Numbered from the stretch's first letter, positions 45,376-55,275 are shown. The stretch: DNA of 64,000 nt from Promethearchaeia archaeon (GCA_029856045.1 JAHQWG010000047.1:188001-252000), one strand, 5' to 3'. Made by a program: numbers and translations. Notes: a model not told the origin generated them from the sequence alone.

Positions 45376-46128
45376 CTATTTTGGAACTTTTAATACCTTA
45401 CAAATTAAGGTTGAAGGAATCATTTCTATTATTTCTTGATACCGTTCCTCGTGAGGGATGACATCTCTTTCCAATGGTTTAGGCTCAAGTATGTTTTCTA
45501 TATTGAAGCCAATCCTGATTAATCCATTGATGATATCACTAATTTTTGATGCGTGAACTCTAAGATCTATTCCTGTAGACTCTACAAATGTCACTTCTTT
45601 TTCAAAATAGCTTACCGATATTTTAAGCTCCTTAAGATCAAGATCCTCTGCACCAAGAAGGTTGTAAATCGGGTGTTGCATACTAAACACGAAAATACCA
45701 TTCGGTTTTAAAATTCTATAAGCTTCCTTAAATGCCGCATTCAAATCTTGCATCCAATCTAATGCGAAAGTAGATATTGCTATATCAAATATATCATCAT
45801 CGATCATTATTAAATTCTCTATATCACCTTCTATTAACTCAATTTTAACTTTATTTTCTATTATTAAATTTTTAGCATATTTCAATTGTTCTAAAGATAT
45901 ATCAACTCCTGTACAAATACCTCCTTTCTTTGCTAAAGTAATAGAGTTTTCAGCAGCTCCACATCCTAATTCTACAATTCTTTTTTCTTCAACATCCCCA
46001 AGCAGATTAAGTTCAGATTCCCTTGCATAACCTGGAGCGTATTCAATATCAGCAAATGATAACTTTCTTTTCTTCTGATATTCTAATGCTATTAAATTCC
46101 AATGTTCTTTAATGTTGTTTTTACTCAT
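45376..46128 (-). CDS. Class I SAM-dependent methyltransferase
   Basis: A 250-residue Rossmann-fold methyltransferase. SAM motif I is VELGCGAAENSITLAKKG, motif II IELIEGDIEN, motif III EAYRILKPNGIFVFSMQHP. The last region CxxP-type LVKVPK is typical of a UbiE/biotin-synthesis-like or generic small-molecule methylase. Substrate cannot be assigned. The start ATG is followed by SKNNIKEHWNLIALEYQKKR, a common helical lid. It is upstream of the Nudix gene in the opposite reading order: both are on the minus strand, but with 87 bp between. Confidence 0.88.
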   Translation of the reverse strand: MSKNNIKEHWNLIALEYQKKRKLSFADIEYAPGYARESELNLLGDVEEKRIVELGCGAAENSITLAKKGGICTGVDISLEQLKYAKNLIIENKVKIELIEGDIENLIMIDDDIFDIAISTFALDWMQDLNAAFKEAYRILKPNGIFVFSMQHPIYNLLGAEDLDLKELKISVSYFEKEVTFVESTGIDLRVHASKISDIINGLIRIGFNIENILEPKPLERDVIPHEERYQEIIEMIPSTLICKVLKVPK

Positions 46129-46215
46129 ACTGTAATGAATTTAAGTAATTTTATTAAATTTTTTTCTAAAGTCTAAGTAAAAATTCCTATCATCACTGAA
46201 TTTTGCATCCATCCT

Positions 46216-46644
46216 TTATTTTTTTTTTAAAAGAGAATCGATAATTATTTTTTTATGATCAAATGCTAGTTCCATTGATTCAATATTTTTAATAGGAACT
46301 AATTCCAAATCCGTTGCATCAGTTTTTGCTATAGGGTTTTCGTTCATTGTTAATGGTTCACATAAATATGAAATAGTAACTGTGTGACCTCTTGGATCTC
46401 GTTTGGGATCAGAATAAACTCCTGTTAATTTTATAATTCTAATATGGATATTTGTCTCTTCAAAAGCTTCCCTTTTACAAGCTTCTTCTGCAGTTTCACC
46501 TACTTCCACAAAACCACCGGGTAAAGCGAATTGCCCTTGAAATGGGGGATTTTTCCTTTTAATAAGTACAATTTTCTCATCCGGTATTTTTATCACAGCA
46601 TCAACCGTTAAAAGTGGTGTAATGGGGATGGGCATATTTTTCAC
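46216..46644 (-). CDS. Nudix hydrolase
   Basis: A 142-residue protein with a complete Nudix box G-x5-E-x7-REUxEExGU: GGFVEVGETAEEACKREAF then EETNI. The flanks, PLLTVDAVIKIPDEKIVLI and PPFQGQFALPGGF, are those of ADP-ribose pyrophosphatase-like members. It would hydrolyse nucleoside diphosphates linked to another moiety. The substrate is not defined. It ends 20 nt above the SIS gene, both on the minus strand. Confidence 0.92.
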   Translation of the reverse strand: MKNMPIPITPLLTVDAVIKIPDEKIVLIKRKNPPFQGQFALPGGFVEVGETAEEACKREAFEETNIHIRIIKLTGVYSDPKRDPRGHTVTISYLCEPLTMNENPIAKTDATDLELVPIKNIESMELAFDHKKIIIDSLLKKK

Positions 46645-46664
46645 ATTATTTTAAAAATTTGTAT

Positions 46665-47753
46665 TTAAATTCCAGAAATTTTTGTTAGGGCTTCTGGTTT
46701 ATCACAATTAAGACCTTTTTTCTTTGAAAGTTCTAAAGTTAATAATTGTATCGGAATGATTGATAAAAAGGGACACAAATCTGGCAATGTTAGTGGAATA
46801 TTTAATTGAAAATCAACTAAATGGGAATCGATATCACTGGATATGCCTATAATTGTTGGATTTCTTTTCTTCAACTTATTTATCAATTTAATCATATATT
46901 CTTTTCTAGTCCCATTTTGTGACGGAATAATAGTTACAATCCAAACACCAAACTCCGCCAATGTTATTGGTCCATGGGGAAACTCGGCGGTGGGAAATTC
47001 ATCTGCAAAGATTTGGGCTCCTTCTTTTAATTTTAAAGCTCCTTCTTTCGCTGTAGCAAAATCGGGACCTGCTCCCAAGACAAAACAGCGATCGGTTAGC
47101 TCAAAATTTGATGTTAATGTTTTTACTTCTTTATGAGATTTAGGAATTAATTTTTCTATTTTGTTTGGAAGCGAAAGCAGCTCATTCCAATATGAAGTAT
47201 ATATATCATCAGAAATTTTATTTAAGTATTTAGCTATTTCAAGAGCAAATGCTGTAAGAACACCCAATTCCGCAATATATGTTTTTGTAGCCATTACACT
47301 TATTTCTTTTTCACATTTAGTAAAAATACAATAATCTGTGATTTTAGCTAATTTTGAATCTGGGTTATTTGAAACACATACAGTTGTAATATTTTTCTCA
47401 TTTCCATATTCGATAGTCTTAATTGTAGCTTTAGATTCACCGCTTTGAGAAAGACCAATTATTAAATCATTTTCATTAATAATTGATTCAATTAAATATG
47501 GAAATTCAGGTGCAAATTCAGCAGATGAATAAATCTTTGCTAAATTATTAAATAAATATTGCGCAAAGAAGCCTGAATGATAAGACGTGCCTGATCCAGT
47601 TAAAAATACTCTTTTTTTTTCAGTTTTAAAAATTTTTTTAGCAACATCTTTTATTATATCTGTTTGTTTTAATGTTTCTTTTAATGCTCTGGGTGTATCG
47701 TATATTTCTTTAAGAGTATATTTGCCAAGATTGTTGGAGTTTTCAGTAATCAT
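46665..47753 (-). CDS. SIS-domain protein, GlmS isomerase-like
   Basis: A 362-residue phosphosugar-binding protein with two SIS domains. The first has VFLTGSGTSYHSGFFAQYLF and GLSQSGESKATIKTIEYGNE, the second GAGPDFATAKEGALKLKEGAQIFADEFP and PHGPITL, typical of the isomerase half of glucosamine-fructose-6-phosphate aminotransferase and of related fructosamine deglycases/aldose isomerases. The glutaminase domain is absent. It could isomerize or deaminate an amino-sugar phosphate. No sugar operon is next to it. It follows the Nudix gene on the same strand. Confidence 0.85.
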   Translation of the reverse strand: MITENSNNLGKYTLKEIYDTPRALKETLKQTDIIKDVAKKIFKTEKKRVFLTGSGTSYHSGFFAQYLFNNLAKIYSSAEFAPEFPYLIESIINENDLIIGLSQSGESKATIKTIEYGNEKNITTVCVSNNPDSKLAKITDYCIFTKCEKEISVMATKTYIAELGVLTAFALEIAKYLNKISDDIYTSYWNELLSLPNKIEKLIPKSHKEVKTLTSNFELTDRCFVLGAGPDFATAKEGALKLKEGAQIFADEFPTAEFPHGPITLAEFGVWIVTIIPSQNGTRKEYMIKLINKLKKRNPTIIGISSDIDSHLVDFQLNIPLTLPDLCPFLSIIPIQLLTLELSKKKGLNCDKPEALTKISGI

Positions 47754-47852
47754 TTTACTTTAAAACAATTTATTTGAAAGTACTTGTTTTTATCTTAAGG
47801 AATTAATAGCATATTAAATATATTTATTTTATTTAAAATAATACGATATTTA

Positions 47853-48755
47853 ATGAGTCAAAAAGAAGATGTATCCACCACAGATCTTGAAACTGCTGAT
47901 ATTTTCTTGAAAAAATTGTATGAAGTAATTTATAAATTATCAGCCTTCTCTAAAACTCAATTCCCCAGATTCACAAAATTATGGAATATTTATCTTTTTA
48001 AAAGTAAAATAAATCCTCATATTCCAAGACAAATAAAGTTAAATAAGGAGAAATTCTTAACCGATAATAATTATAAATCTCAAATTCTTAGAACTACAGA
48101 AAATGCTATTGTTGATATTTTTTATTCTATTCGTTCTATTGTTGAGGCATTATATAATAAAATTTTTCCCAATCCAGATTTATTCCTTAAAGATTTTTCC
48201 GAAGATGATCAAAAGATTTTACCTTATATTTGTGCAAAAGATTTATATGGTAAGCTCCTTGAATTTCTTAAGTTAGAACACAATATAACATCGACAAAAT
48301 ATTTGATTATTGGAAAAAATTACTTATTATTAAAATTAAACGGAATGAGCAATGCCGAAATTCTCAATAGCCTAGAAAAGTCAGAAATAACAATAAAATA
48401 CTATAAGTTAAATAAAATAATGCAAGAAATTGAAGGGGAAAGAATTATTAAGGTTGAGAGGAAAGGCAGAACTAAAATCTATACATTAAAGAATGATTTA
48501 GTTCTAAGCTCTGATGGACAAAAAAAGTATAATCAGTTTTTTTACCCTCTTTTAGAATGGTCTACCCAAATTTGGCGTAGTTTTTACAATATCCGGGAAT
48601 TAAATATCACCCCACCTTCGGAATATAAATGGCGTTCATATTTAGAAAAAGTCTTACCACGATCCGCTACTCAAGGATTTAATGCGACTCATTATGTTAT
48701 GAAAAATTTGGCTAAATATTATGAAATGCTTATAAAAGAAGAGAATGAAGAATAA
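47853..48755 (+). CDS. Unknown protein with a probable winged-helix segment
   Basis: I do not recognise this 300-residue protein. No signal peptide or membrane segment. The middle (about 160-210) looks like a winged helix: LNGMSNAEILNSLEKSEITI then KYYKLNKIMQEI, and a beta wing GERIIKVERKGRTKIYTLKND. The flanks are helical, with a long Phe/Tyr-rich tail FFYPLLEWSTQIWRSFYNIR. A DNA-binding or RNA-binding role is possible. It is divergent from the SIS gene (99 bp) and convergent with the GHMP kinase gene. Confidence 0.55.
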   Translation: MSQKEDVSTTDLETADIFLKKLYEVIYKLSAFSKTQFPRFTKLWNIYLFKSKINPHIPRQIKLNKEKFLTDNNYKSQILRTTENAIVDIFYSIRSIVEALYNKIFPNPDLFLKDFSEDDQKILPYICAKDLYGKLLEFLKLEHNITSTKYLIIGKNYLLLKLNGMSNAEILNSLEKSEITIKYYKLNKIMQEIEGERIIKVERKGRTKIYTLKNDLVLSSDGQKKYNQFFYPLLEWSTQIWRSFYNIRELNITPPSEYKWRSYLEKVLPRSATQGFNATHYVMKNLAKYYEMLIKEENEE

Positions 48756-48859
48756 GTTCATTTTCAGAAAAAAGTTTGTCTAGAGTATGTTAAATTCACC
48801 TTAAAAAAACATTCTATATTATTTTATGGGGATCTGCATTATACAGAAAATAGATTTTT

Positions 48860-49849
48860 TTAATATTTTTTTGCAGGTACTAGCTTTAATACTTGGAATA
48901 TTTGATTTTCAGAAGGATTTGTGTCAAAATTTTTTATTTTTTTTTGTAATTTTTCACTTAGTATGAAATCCAATAAGAAATTTGGTTTTTCCTCACTTAG
49001 AATGATAAGTGAACCACTAGAGCCTCCTAATTTTGCTCCGATAACATTATTTATATTACAAAAGTCCAATATTTCTTGATCAATTTTTCTTTGCAATATC
49101 ACATTTTCAGTTGGATTTCCATAACGACCGTAAGTTTGTGTTAATTTCTGATTCTCATTCATCAGTTTTCCAATTAATTTAAGGTCTTTATTAATAATTG
49201 CTTCTTTACCTTTTATAGCACAATTTCGAATTTTATTCACAATTTTTATTAGACTAGAATTAGTTGGATAAGCGAGAAATGGGAATCTATGAATATCTCC
49301 ACTGCTAATATTCTTACTCCTTACACCAATATAGAATGGTATATCTTTAATATCAAGGTCTTCAATAATATAATTTCTATAATCATCACTTGAAAAGTCC
49401 ATATATTTAATCCCTCCAAATGTATCTACAAAACAATCTTGTGGTCCAGCAGTATTCCCCATAATCTCATGCTCAACAAGTCGAGTATAATGTGCGATGG
49501 TTCTTAAATTCAATTTTAAAGAAAATAATTTATTGAGACCTTTAAATAGATTAACAATTATCGCAGTAGAACCTGAAAGACCCCCTTGTACGGGAATATT
49601 TGTCTTGATTTTAAAACTGAAATTTTCTAAGTTAAAACCTTTTTGGCTTAATAAAATTAAAGAACTACTTACAATATTTCTAAAATTCTCATTTTGCTCA
49701 TTATTAATTAAAAATAAATTTTTTTCCTCTTTACTCACCTCTCCTTTTACGAAAAAATCTTTAATAGTTGAGGAAATTACAATACCATTATAAATATCTG
49801 ATGGATTTCCCAAAATTCCTATTCTTGCGTTAGTTTTAATTCTTACCAT
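48860..49849 (-). CDS. GHMP-family kinase
   Basis: ATP-dependent small-molecule kinase of 329 residues. The ATP loop P-x3-GLSGS is in NIPVQGGLSGSTAIIVNLFK; motif III is KLGGSSGSLIIL; motif I is KTNARIGILGNPSDIYNG, which resembles glucuronokinase- and arabinokinase-type members rather than mevalonate kinase. Substrate is probably a sugar or sugar acid but is not fixed. One base separates it from dtdA upstream, so the two are co-transcribed. Confidence 0.85.
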   Translation of the reverse strand: MVRIKTNARIGILGNPSDIYNGIVISSTIKDFFVKGEVSKEEKNLFLINNEQNENFRNIVSSSLILLSQKGFNLENFSFKIKTNIPVQGGLSGSTAIIVNLFKGLNKLFSLKLNLRTIAHYTRLVEHEIMGNTAGPQDCFVDTFGGIKYMDFSSDDYRNYIIEDLDIKDIPFYIGVRSKNISSGDIHRFPFLAYPTNSSLIKIVNKIRNCAIKGKEAIINKDLKLIGKLMNENQKLTQTYGRYGNPTENVILQRKIDQEILDFCNINNVIGAKLGGSSGSLIILSEEKPNFLLDFILSEKLQKKIKNFDTNPSENQIFQVLKLVPAKKY

Positions 49850-49850
49850 T

Positions 49851-50762
49851 TTAATTCTGGAATTCCTTTGTTCTTTTTATTTCAATATTGAATCCATTTA
49901 GAATTTGAGATAAATGTGATTTATCTGGAGCGTTTAATCCCTTCCAATCGTATATAAAATAATCAATTTTTGATTCTAGTGTTTTGTCAATGATTTGTTT
50001 AATCATTTCCTCATTAAGCTCCTGAATAAAATATTTAGGGCAAATATGAGCTATTGCAATATTTGTATTAATTATTAATTTTTTAAATTTAGGTGAATAA
50101 TGGGTTCCACCAAATCCCAGACAGATCATTGGGTTTTCTCTTTTCACTATCCAATATTTTTCAATTGTTTTAATAATTGCATCAGCCACTACTTTTCCCG
50201 CTCTTTGATCATTCCATTCCGCCTTTATACTACCTAACTCCATAAAAACTAATGGAATGGAATGATTTGTTGGTCCATGATGGTTAACTTCCATATCAAT
50301 TGAAAATTTTCCCTCTTCTAATTCTCCACTTGATTCTAGTAGGGAGAGAAATCCAGCTTTCAATAAAATAGCGCTTGAATATGCAATTTCTTTTGAATTG
50401 CCACCAAATAGTGCTTCTTCGCCCCAATTTCCAGTTGTATGAATTAATAAAGCCGGTTGAGCTGATTTTGAAGCATGTCTGCTAGCAAAAATTAAAAAAT
50501 CAGGCTTAAAATCTAATTCTTCTAATTTAAGATCGTCGAGAAAAATTAAACTCTTATCAGTAAGTCCTAAATAAACTCGATTATTTAATGAAATATCCTC
50601 TTTGATGAAATCTTTATCAACTTTATTCAATAGAAAGAGATTATGCCCATACCATTTATTATTTAACTCTTTAAATGAATAATTTTTTGAATTTATTAAT
50701 TTATCACGGATATTTATTGATGCGATATCCTCCGAACTCGATATAATCAAAAAATTTAGCAT
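49851..50762 (-). CDS. dtdA: D-aminoacyl-tRNA deacylase, archaeal type
   Basis: Hydrolyses D-amino acids mischarged on tRNA. The 303-residue protein is the archaeal/plant type (DtdA, DTD2; GEK1-like), with FASRHASKSAQPALLIHTTGN, NHHGPTNHSIPLVFMELGS and CLGFGGTHYSPKF. The histidine-rich motifs bind zinc. This marks the genome as archaeal. It is directly followed by the GHMP kinase gene, and its start is preceded by a short weak ribosome site. Confidence 0.93.
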   Translation of the reverse strand: MLNFLIISSSEDIASINIRDKLINSKNYSFKELNNKWYGHNLFLLNKVDKDFIKEDISLNNRVYLGLTDKSLIFLDDLKLEELDFKPDFLIFASRHASKSAQPALLIHTTGNWGEEALFGGNSKEIAYSSAILLKAGFLSLLESSGELEEGKFSIDMEVNHHGPTNHSIPLVFMELGSIKAEWNDQRAGKVVADAIIKTIEKYWIVKRENPMICLGFGGTHYSPKFKKLIINTNIAIAHICPKYFIQELNEEMIKQIIDKTLESKIDYFIYDWKGLNAPDKSHLSQILNGFNIEIKRTKEFQN

Positions 50763-50893
50763 TATATTATGTAATAATACACGCGTTTTAATTAAGATAT
50801 AATTGAACTTACAATTTTTCGAATGGATTTTGTCATACTAAAAAAATTTGTGATTATGTCAAAATAATGGATCTCTATAAATTTAAAATTATT

Positions 50894-51835
50894 TTAAATT
50901 CTTCTTGACATTGGCCAAAAAATTTGAAAAATTCTCGCTTTCGCGGATTTTAAATAAAAATATTTTGTTCTACCTGCTACCCACTTGATTATACATTTAT
51001 CTATACCCATCTGCTTTATATCCCATAAGCACCATTTTAACAACAACCCTCCGATACCTTTTCCCCGTAAATTTCTTAATACACCTGTAGGACCAAAACT
51101 CCCTGGATGTTGAGCACTATGGGTTGCAAATCCAACAATTTTGTAATTATTGATATCTCGCACAATAAACGTCGTTGAAGGATCATTCTCAAACGAAATA
51201 AGAGTCTCTTCTGGCCATGTACCTTTACCAAAATGTTTTTTAATAAAAGCTACAGTTTCTTCTTTATCTTTTTGTAATGTTCGTGATATTTTATATCCAT
51301 TTATTTCTTTCAGAGGTTCTTCTTTTGGAAAATTGTCTTTATCAACTCCTAAATCGGTTCGAAATCGTTCAAAGAAATTATTTTTAAAACCTAATTTCCT
51401 CAAAAAAAAGTATGCTTCAGTATGTCTTGGATCTAACCCGGGCAACCAATAACGAGGATTTGAGTCCATGATAGAAACTTTCATTCTCCAAACTGCATTT
51501 TTTTGTTGTTTCGCTCTTTTAAAAAGCTTATTCATCATTTCAGTTCCTATTCCTCTATATCTGTAATTCTTTTCTACAACGAACATCTTTATAACTAATT
51601 TATTGCGAGATTTTGGTAGTATACATCTTCTAAACACTGCAAAAAAAAATGCTATTGGTGTATTATTCTCATCAACTGCAACTAAACTCAATTCGGGATT
51701 ATAATCTTCGTCCATTAGCGTTGCACGCTTAAAAGTATCAAATGAAAAGGAATAAAATAAAACATTTTCTTCACACATTGTATAAACAGAACTTAAATTG
51801 CTTTCAGTGAGAGGATCGATGTTTAATTCTTCCAA
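50894..51835 (-). CDS. Double GNAT-domain acetyltransferase
   Basis: A 313-residue protein made of two GNAT modules. The first has VVEKNYRYRGIGTEMMNKLF (acetyl-CoA motif R-x-x-G-x-G) and the second THSAQHPGSFGPTGVLRNLRGKGIGGLLLKW. The sharing of a second-module motif GPTGVL is seen in tandem-GNAT proteins of Firmicutes and archaea. Substrate is not predicted. It is divergent from the DUF362 gene with 87 bp between starts. Confidence 0.85.
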   Translation of the reverse strand: MEELNIDPLTESNLSSVYTMCEENVLFYSFSFDTFKRATLMDEDYNPELSLVAVDENNTPIAFFFAVFRRCILPKSRNKLVIKMFVVEKNYRYRGIGTEMMNKLFKRAKQQKNAVWRMKVSIMDSNPRYWLPGLDPRHTEAYFFLRKLGFKNNFFERFRTDLGVDKDNFPKEEPLKEINGYKISRTLQKDKEETVAFIKKHFGKGTWPEETLISFENDPSTTFIVRDINNYKIVGFATHSAQHPGSFGPTGVLRNLRGKGIGGLLLKWCLWDIKQMGIDKCIIKWVAGRTKYFYLKSAKARIFQIFWPMSRRI

Positions 51836-51922
51836 ATTCTTCCAACAATTAGATTTTTAATTCTATATTGTTTAATTTTCTTTAATATTAATAAATTTAA
51901 TTAAATACTGTTAATCCAAATA

Positions 51923-53194
51923 ATGTTAGATTTTCAAGTTGCAATAATTCCTCAGGAAAATTATGATAAATCAGAGATTGCTTTAAAAATTGGAACATAT
52001 TTTGACCAAGCAGGTTATAATTTTAAAGAAAAAACCGTTTTAATTAAACCTTCATTTGTATTTGCTATAGGAGATGCGGAAAGGACATTATCAACAAATA
52101 CTAATGTCGCCCTAATTTATGGAGTTGCGCAGGCGCTATCAATTAGGGGAGCCTCAAAAATTTTAATTGCTGAAGATAGAACAATCGGTCCCGCAAGATA
52201 CGCATTTTATATGATCAATATAAAAAAGACTGTAAATGGCATAAAAAATGTTAAAATGTGTTATTTAGATGAAAAAAAGAAAGTTAAAGTTGTAGTAAAT
52301 AATCCTTTCATTCCAAATCATATAATTAAATACCCTAAATTACTAATTGATGATACAGTAGATTTTTTTATATCATTACCTAAATTAAAAGCAAATATCT
52401 TTGCTGATATTACTCTAAGTATAAAAAATAATCTGGGTTTAATTTCTAAAAAAGAACGACTAAAATTTCATGATGATAGACTTCATATGCACCTTGCAGA
52501 TATTGCACTAATTCGCCAACCAGATTTAATTATTGCAGATGCTATTGTTTCTGGGGAAGGTCAAGGACCATATGAAACTACAAATGTATATACAAACATG
52601 TTGGTTGTTGGAACAAACTGTCTTGCAGTTGATGTAGTATGTTGTTATCTTATGGATCAAAATCCAAGTGAGATTGAACATCTAAAAATTTTACATGAGA
52701 GAGGCATAGGACCTTTAAATATTAATGATATAGATATTAAAAATAAGAATTATCTTGATACTAAAAAAAAGAAATTTAAAATGCCTGATAGAAATCTAGA
52801 AATGTCTCCTTCGATTAAAGTGTATCTAGGAAAAAAATCATGCCAAGCTGGTTGCTTAGGAATGATTAGAGCATTTTTAGATGGATATAGTATAAAAAAA
52901 GGATGGGATTCACTAGGAGAATTAAACTTAATATTGGGAGAAAATATTGAAATTCCAAAAAATGAACTTGATAAACTGAATAAAAAAAATACAATCGTTT
53001 ATGGAGATTGTGCAAAAGAGTATAAGAAATATGGGATTTATTTTAAAGGATGCCCACCAGATTATGTAAAAGCATTATTAAAAATGTCACTTAAATCCTC
53101 TTTAGGCAAGTCTCCATGGTTTGAATATTTTTCACCTTGGAATTATGTTAAAGCCTGGATTGTCCATATACTACAAAAAATATTTAGATTTTAA
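51923..53194 (+). CDS. DUF362-domain protein
   Basis: A 423-residue protein whose first two thirds are a DUF362 domain: KTVLIKPSFVFA, ATRTIGPARYAF-like segment AEDRTIGPARYAF, FISLPKLKANIFADITLSIKNN and ADAIVSGEGQGPYETTNVYTN. DUF362 proteins often bind an iron-sulfur cluster through distant cysteines, but function is unknown. The C-terminal third has cysteines in KKSCQAGCLGMIRAF, YGDCAKEY and KGCPPDYVK that could bind a cluster, and a hydrophobic amphipathic end (WIVHILQKIF). It precedes the decayed 53,219 gene on the same strand by 24 bp. Confidence 0.83.
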   Translation: MLDFQVAIIPQENYDKSEIALKIGTYFDQAGYNFKEKTVLIKPSFVFAIGDAERTLSTNTNVALIYGVAQALSIRGASKILIAEDRTIGPARYAFYMINIKKTVNGIKNVKMCYLDEKKKVKVVVNNPFIPNHIIKYPKLLIDDTVDFFISLPKLKANIFADITLSIKNNLGLISKKERLKFHDDRLHMHLADIALIRQPDLIIADAIVSGEGQGPYETTNVYTNMLVVGTNCLAVDVVCCYLMDQNPSEIEHLKILHERGIGPLNINDIDIKNKNYLDTKKKKFKMPDRNLEMSPSIKVYLGKKSCQAGCLGMIRAFLDGYSIKKGWDSLGELNLILGENIEIPKNELDKLNKKNTIVYGDCAKEYKKYGIYFKGCPPDYVKALLKMSLKSSLGKSPWFEYFSPWNYVKAWIVHILQKIFRF

Positions 53195-53218
53195 GCAATT
53201 TTAAAAAAATTTTAAAAT

Positions 53219-53458
53219 ATGAAGACCCTCACGGAAAAAACTCCTTCAAAGTGCAATTTGGTTTGACAAGGTTATTCAAAAGGTACATGTGAGGTAATTT
53301 TAAAAGATGGAACTACTCAACCTGCATGTAAATCGACATTGAAATATAAAAATGGGTAGCATTATAGACTAATCAAATCGATGCATTTATCACGTCTTGA
53401 AGATTATTTTTCAATATGTACCGGAAGATCAGATGGTAGAAGTTATTTGTTAGATTAA
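53219..53458 (+). pseudogene. Decayed N-terminal part of a gene with internal TGA and TAG codons
   Basis: One frame starting at ATG 53219 reads KTLTEKTPSKCNLV, TGA, QGYSKGTCEVILKDGT, TQPACKSTLKYKNG, TAG, HYRLIKSMHLSRLEDYFSI, CTGRSDGRSYLLD and TAA. The pieces are protein-like and continuous in frame. I recall a radical-SAM-type family with CKSTLxYKNGWHYRLIKSMHLSRPExYFSI; there the TAG stands for Trp (TGG) and the TGA may have been Cys (TGT/TGC). The usual YQSGCN that should follow is lost. It looks like a truncated pseudogene; readthrough of TGA as selenocysteine is unlikely because of the TAG. Confidence 0.6.
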
Positions 53459-53489
53459 AATAAAGGCGGACCTTATATGAAATATTTTA

Positions 53490-54383
53490 TTAATGGTTTC
53501 TGATAAAATCGCGAATTGTTCTATACCCGATTATTTTTATACCGTACTTCTTAACACACTTCTTAATACGTGGATCGGTAAATGCTTCATAATCTTGATT
53601 TCGCCAACTTGCTGAATCCGGTGTTATAGCTCTTAATTCTGGACTCATTTTTGCTGGATGAAATAAAAAGTGTGTCAAACCGGGTTTTATTTCTGCAAAA
53701 AGTTTACAATAATACTCAACTTTATCTGGTTGCTCCCCCCCTGTATCAATAATCATATGATCCATTAGAGGAACACCACTTGCCTCTAGCTTTGAGAACA
53801 TTTTTAGAAAAACATCAGCTTGATCTCCTCGTCCTATAGCGATTAATTCTTCTCTAGTTAATCTTGGTAAAAATGCAGGAACATTAAAGTCTCGAGCTAC
53901 CCTTAGGTATGACGGAATGAATTTGGGATTCAAAACAGTTCCCATATGTGAATCTATGTGCGTAACATCAATTCCATTGTCTAAAGCCATCTGAATTTGT
54001 AAACGCATTTCGATTTCAGCCGCCTTAACAGTTACATTGGCAATCGCCTCCTCCTCAGTACGCCAGAGACATTTTTCTGAATCCAATAATCCTGTCTTGG
54101 AATCAACACTGCTCAATGCACGCCAGCGATACAGATCATATTCACACGTGAGAGTTAAATGAATACCAAGATCATATTTTGGGTTATTCCTATAATTTGA
54201 TGCTACTTCAAAAAACCAAGGGGCAGGGACAAGAATAGAGCCACAGCTAGCTATCCCAAAATCTAAACATTCAAAAGATGCTACATTTGAACTATGAGAA
54301 AAACCAATATCATCAACATGGAATATAACAACTTTATCAGATGCTTTAAAACCAAGTTTTTCAATAAGTGTTAAATCCTTCAT
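53490..54383 (-). CDS. ChbG/YdjC-family carbohydrate deacetylase-like protein
   Basis: A 297-residue metal hydrolase of the YdjC-like NodB-type fold. The metal-binding pattern is HVDDIGFSHSSN near the start, GIHLTLTCEYDLYRW and THIDSHMGTVL. Members deacetylate chitooligosaccharides or related amino sugars. The loops with SRVDxx of chitin enzymes are not seen; substrate is therefore unclear. It is monocistronic and convergent with the decayed gene. Confidence 0.87.
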   Translation of the reverse strand: MKDLTLIEKLGFKASDKVVIFHVDDIGFSHSSNVASFECLDFGIASCGSILVPAPWFFEVASNYRNNPKYDLGIHLTLTCEYDLYRWRALSSVDSKTGLLDSEKCLWRTEEEAIANVTVKAAEIEMRLQIQMALDNGIDVTHIDSHMGTVLNPKFIPSYLRVARDFNVPAFLPRLTREELIAIGRGDQADVFLKMFSKLEASGVPLMDHMIIDTGGEQPDKVEYYCKLFAEIKPGLTHFLFHPAKMSPELRAITPDSASWRNQDYEAFTDPRIKKCVKKYGIKIIGYRTIRDFIRNH

Positions 54384-54448
54384 ATTTTAATCTCGTGTTT
54401 CATATTTAATAATTACTTAAAAACAGTAGGTTCATCTGTAATTTGAAA

Positions 54449-55108
54449 TTATAACTTAATATCCACAGTTATTTTGGCCAATTCTTTTATTCTTCTTACT
54501 CCTTCAACTGCATCATCAGCAAAATCATCAGCACCCAATTTTTTAGCGAGTTCCATATTTAAAGGCGCTCCTCCAACGATAATTTTAACCTTATCTCTTA
54601 AACCAGCTTTTTCAAGTTCTTCATGAACATTTTTAATTTCCTCAACTGTCATCGTCAATAAAGAACTAAGACCAATAATTTTTGCTTTAGTTTCTTTTAC
54701 CGTCTCAACTATTTTCTCTGCTGGAATATCCATACCAACATCTATTACTTCGAAACCAGCACTTAGGAGTAGAGATGATAGAATATTTTTTCCTATATCA
54801 TGATTGTCTCCTCGAACAGTAGCCACAATGATTTTGACTTTTTCTTTCCCTCCACCTTCGGCTTCTAATTTTGGTTTAAGGATTTTAAACGCTTCTTTCA
54901 TTGTCTCACCCGCAAGAACTAATTCAGTAAGATAATATTCCTTTTTTTCATATAATTCTCCAACTTTATCCATACCTTTGGTTAATGCATCTAAAATACT
55001 CATTGCGGTTTTACCCTCACTCAATGATTCTTTTACAGCGTCTGCAATATCGTCAACTTCAAGCTCAATAATTAATTCGGTTAATTTTTCAAATTCCATT
55101 TTATTCAA
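54449..55108 (-). CDS. Methyltransferase-associated corrinoid protein
   Basis: Carries a cobalamin cofactor that receives a methyl group from a substrate-specific methyltransferase. The 219 residues have the helical cap, then the cofactor-base motif D101-x-H103-x2-G106 in ATVRGDNHDIGKNI, plus GFEVIDVGMDIPAEKIVE and IIGLSSLLTMTVEEIKN. It resembles MtaC/MtbC/MttC-type proteins used for methanol, methylamines or methoxy compounds. No methyltransferase (MttB-type), ramA or acceptor gene is adjacent, so its partner must be elsewhere. In the region it is 65 bp from the ChbG gene and 167 bp from the ABC exporter. Confidence 0.92.
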   Translation of the reverse strand: MNKMEFEKLTELIIELEVDDIADAVKESLSEGKTAMSILDALTKGMDKVGELYEKKEYYLTELVLAGETMKEAFKILKPKLEAEGGGKEKVKIIVATVRGDNHDIGKNILSSLLLSAGFEVIDVGMDIPAEKIVETVKETKAKIIGLSSLLTMTVEEIKNVHEELEKAGLRDKVKIIVGGAPLNMELAKKLGADDFADDAVEGVRRIKELAKITVDIKL

Positions 55109-55275
55109 TACTCAATTCATTATTTTCTACAAAAATCTAATATTTATTTATAATTTTAAATTCTAAAAAAGTTTTTCTGAAGTAGTATTTAGAAAAGTTG
55201 AGAGAATAATTTGGCTTGAAAATTTTAAAAAATATTTAATAAGTTTTTAATTCTGTTTTTCGTTTCTTATGAATT

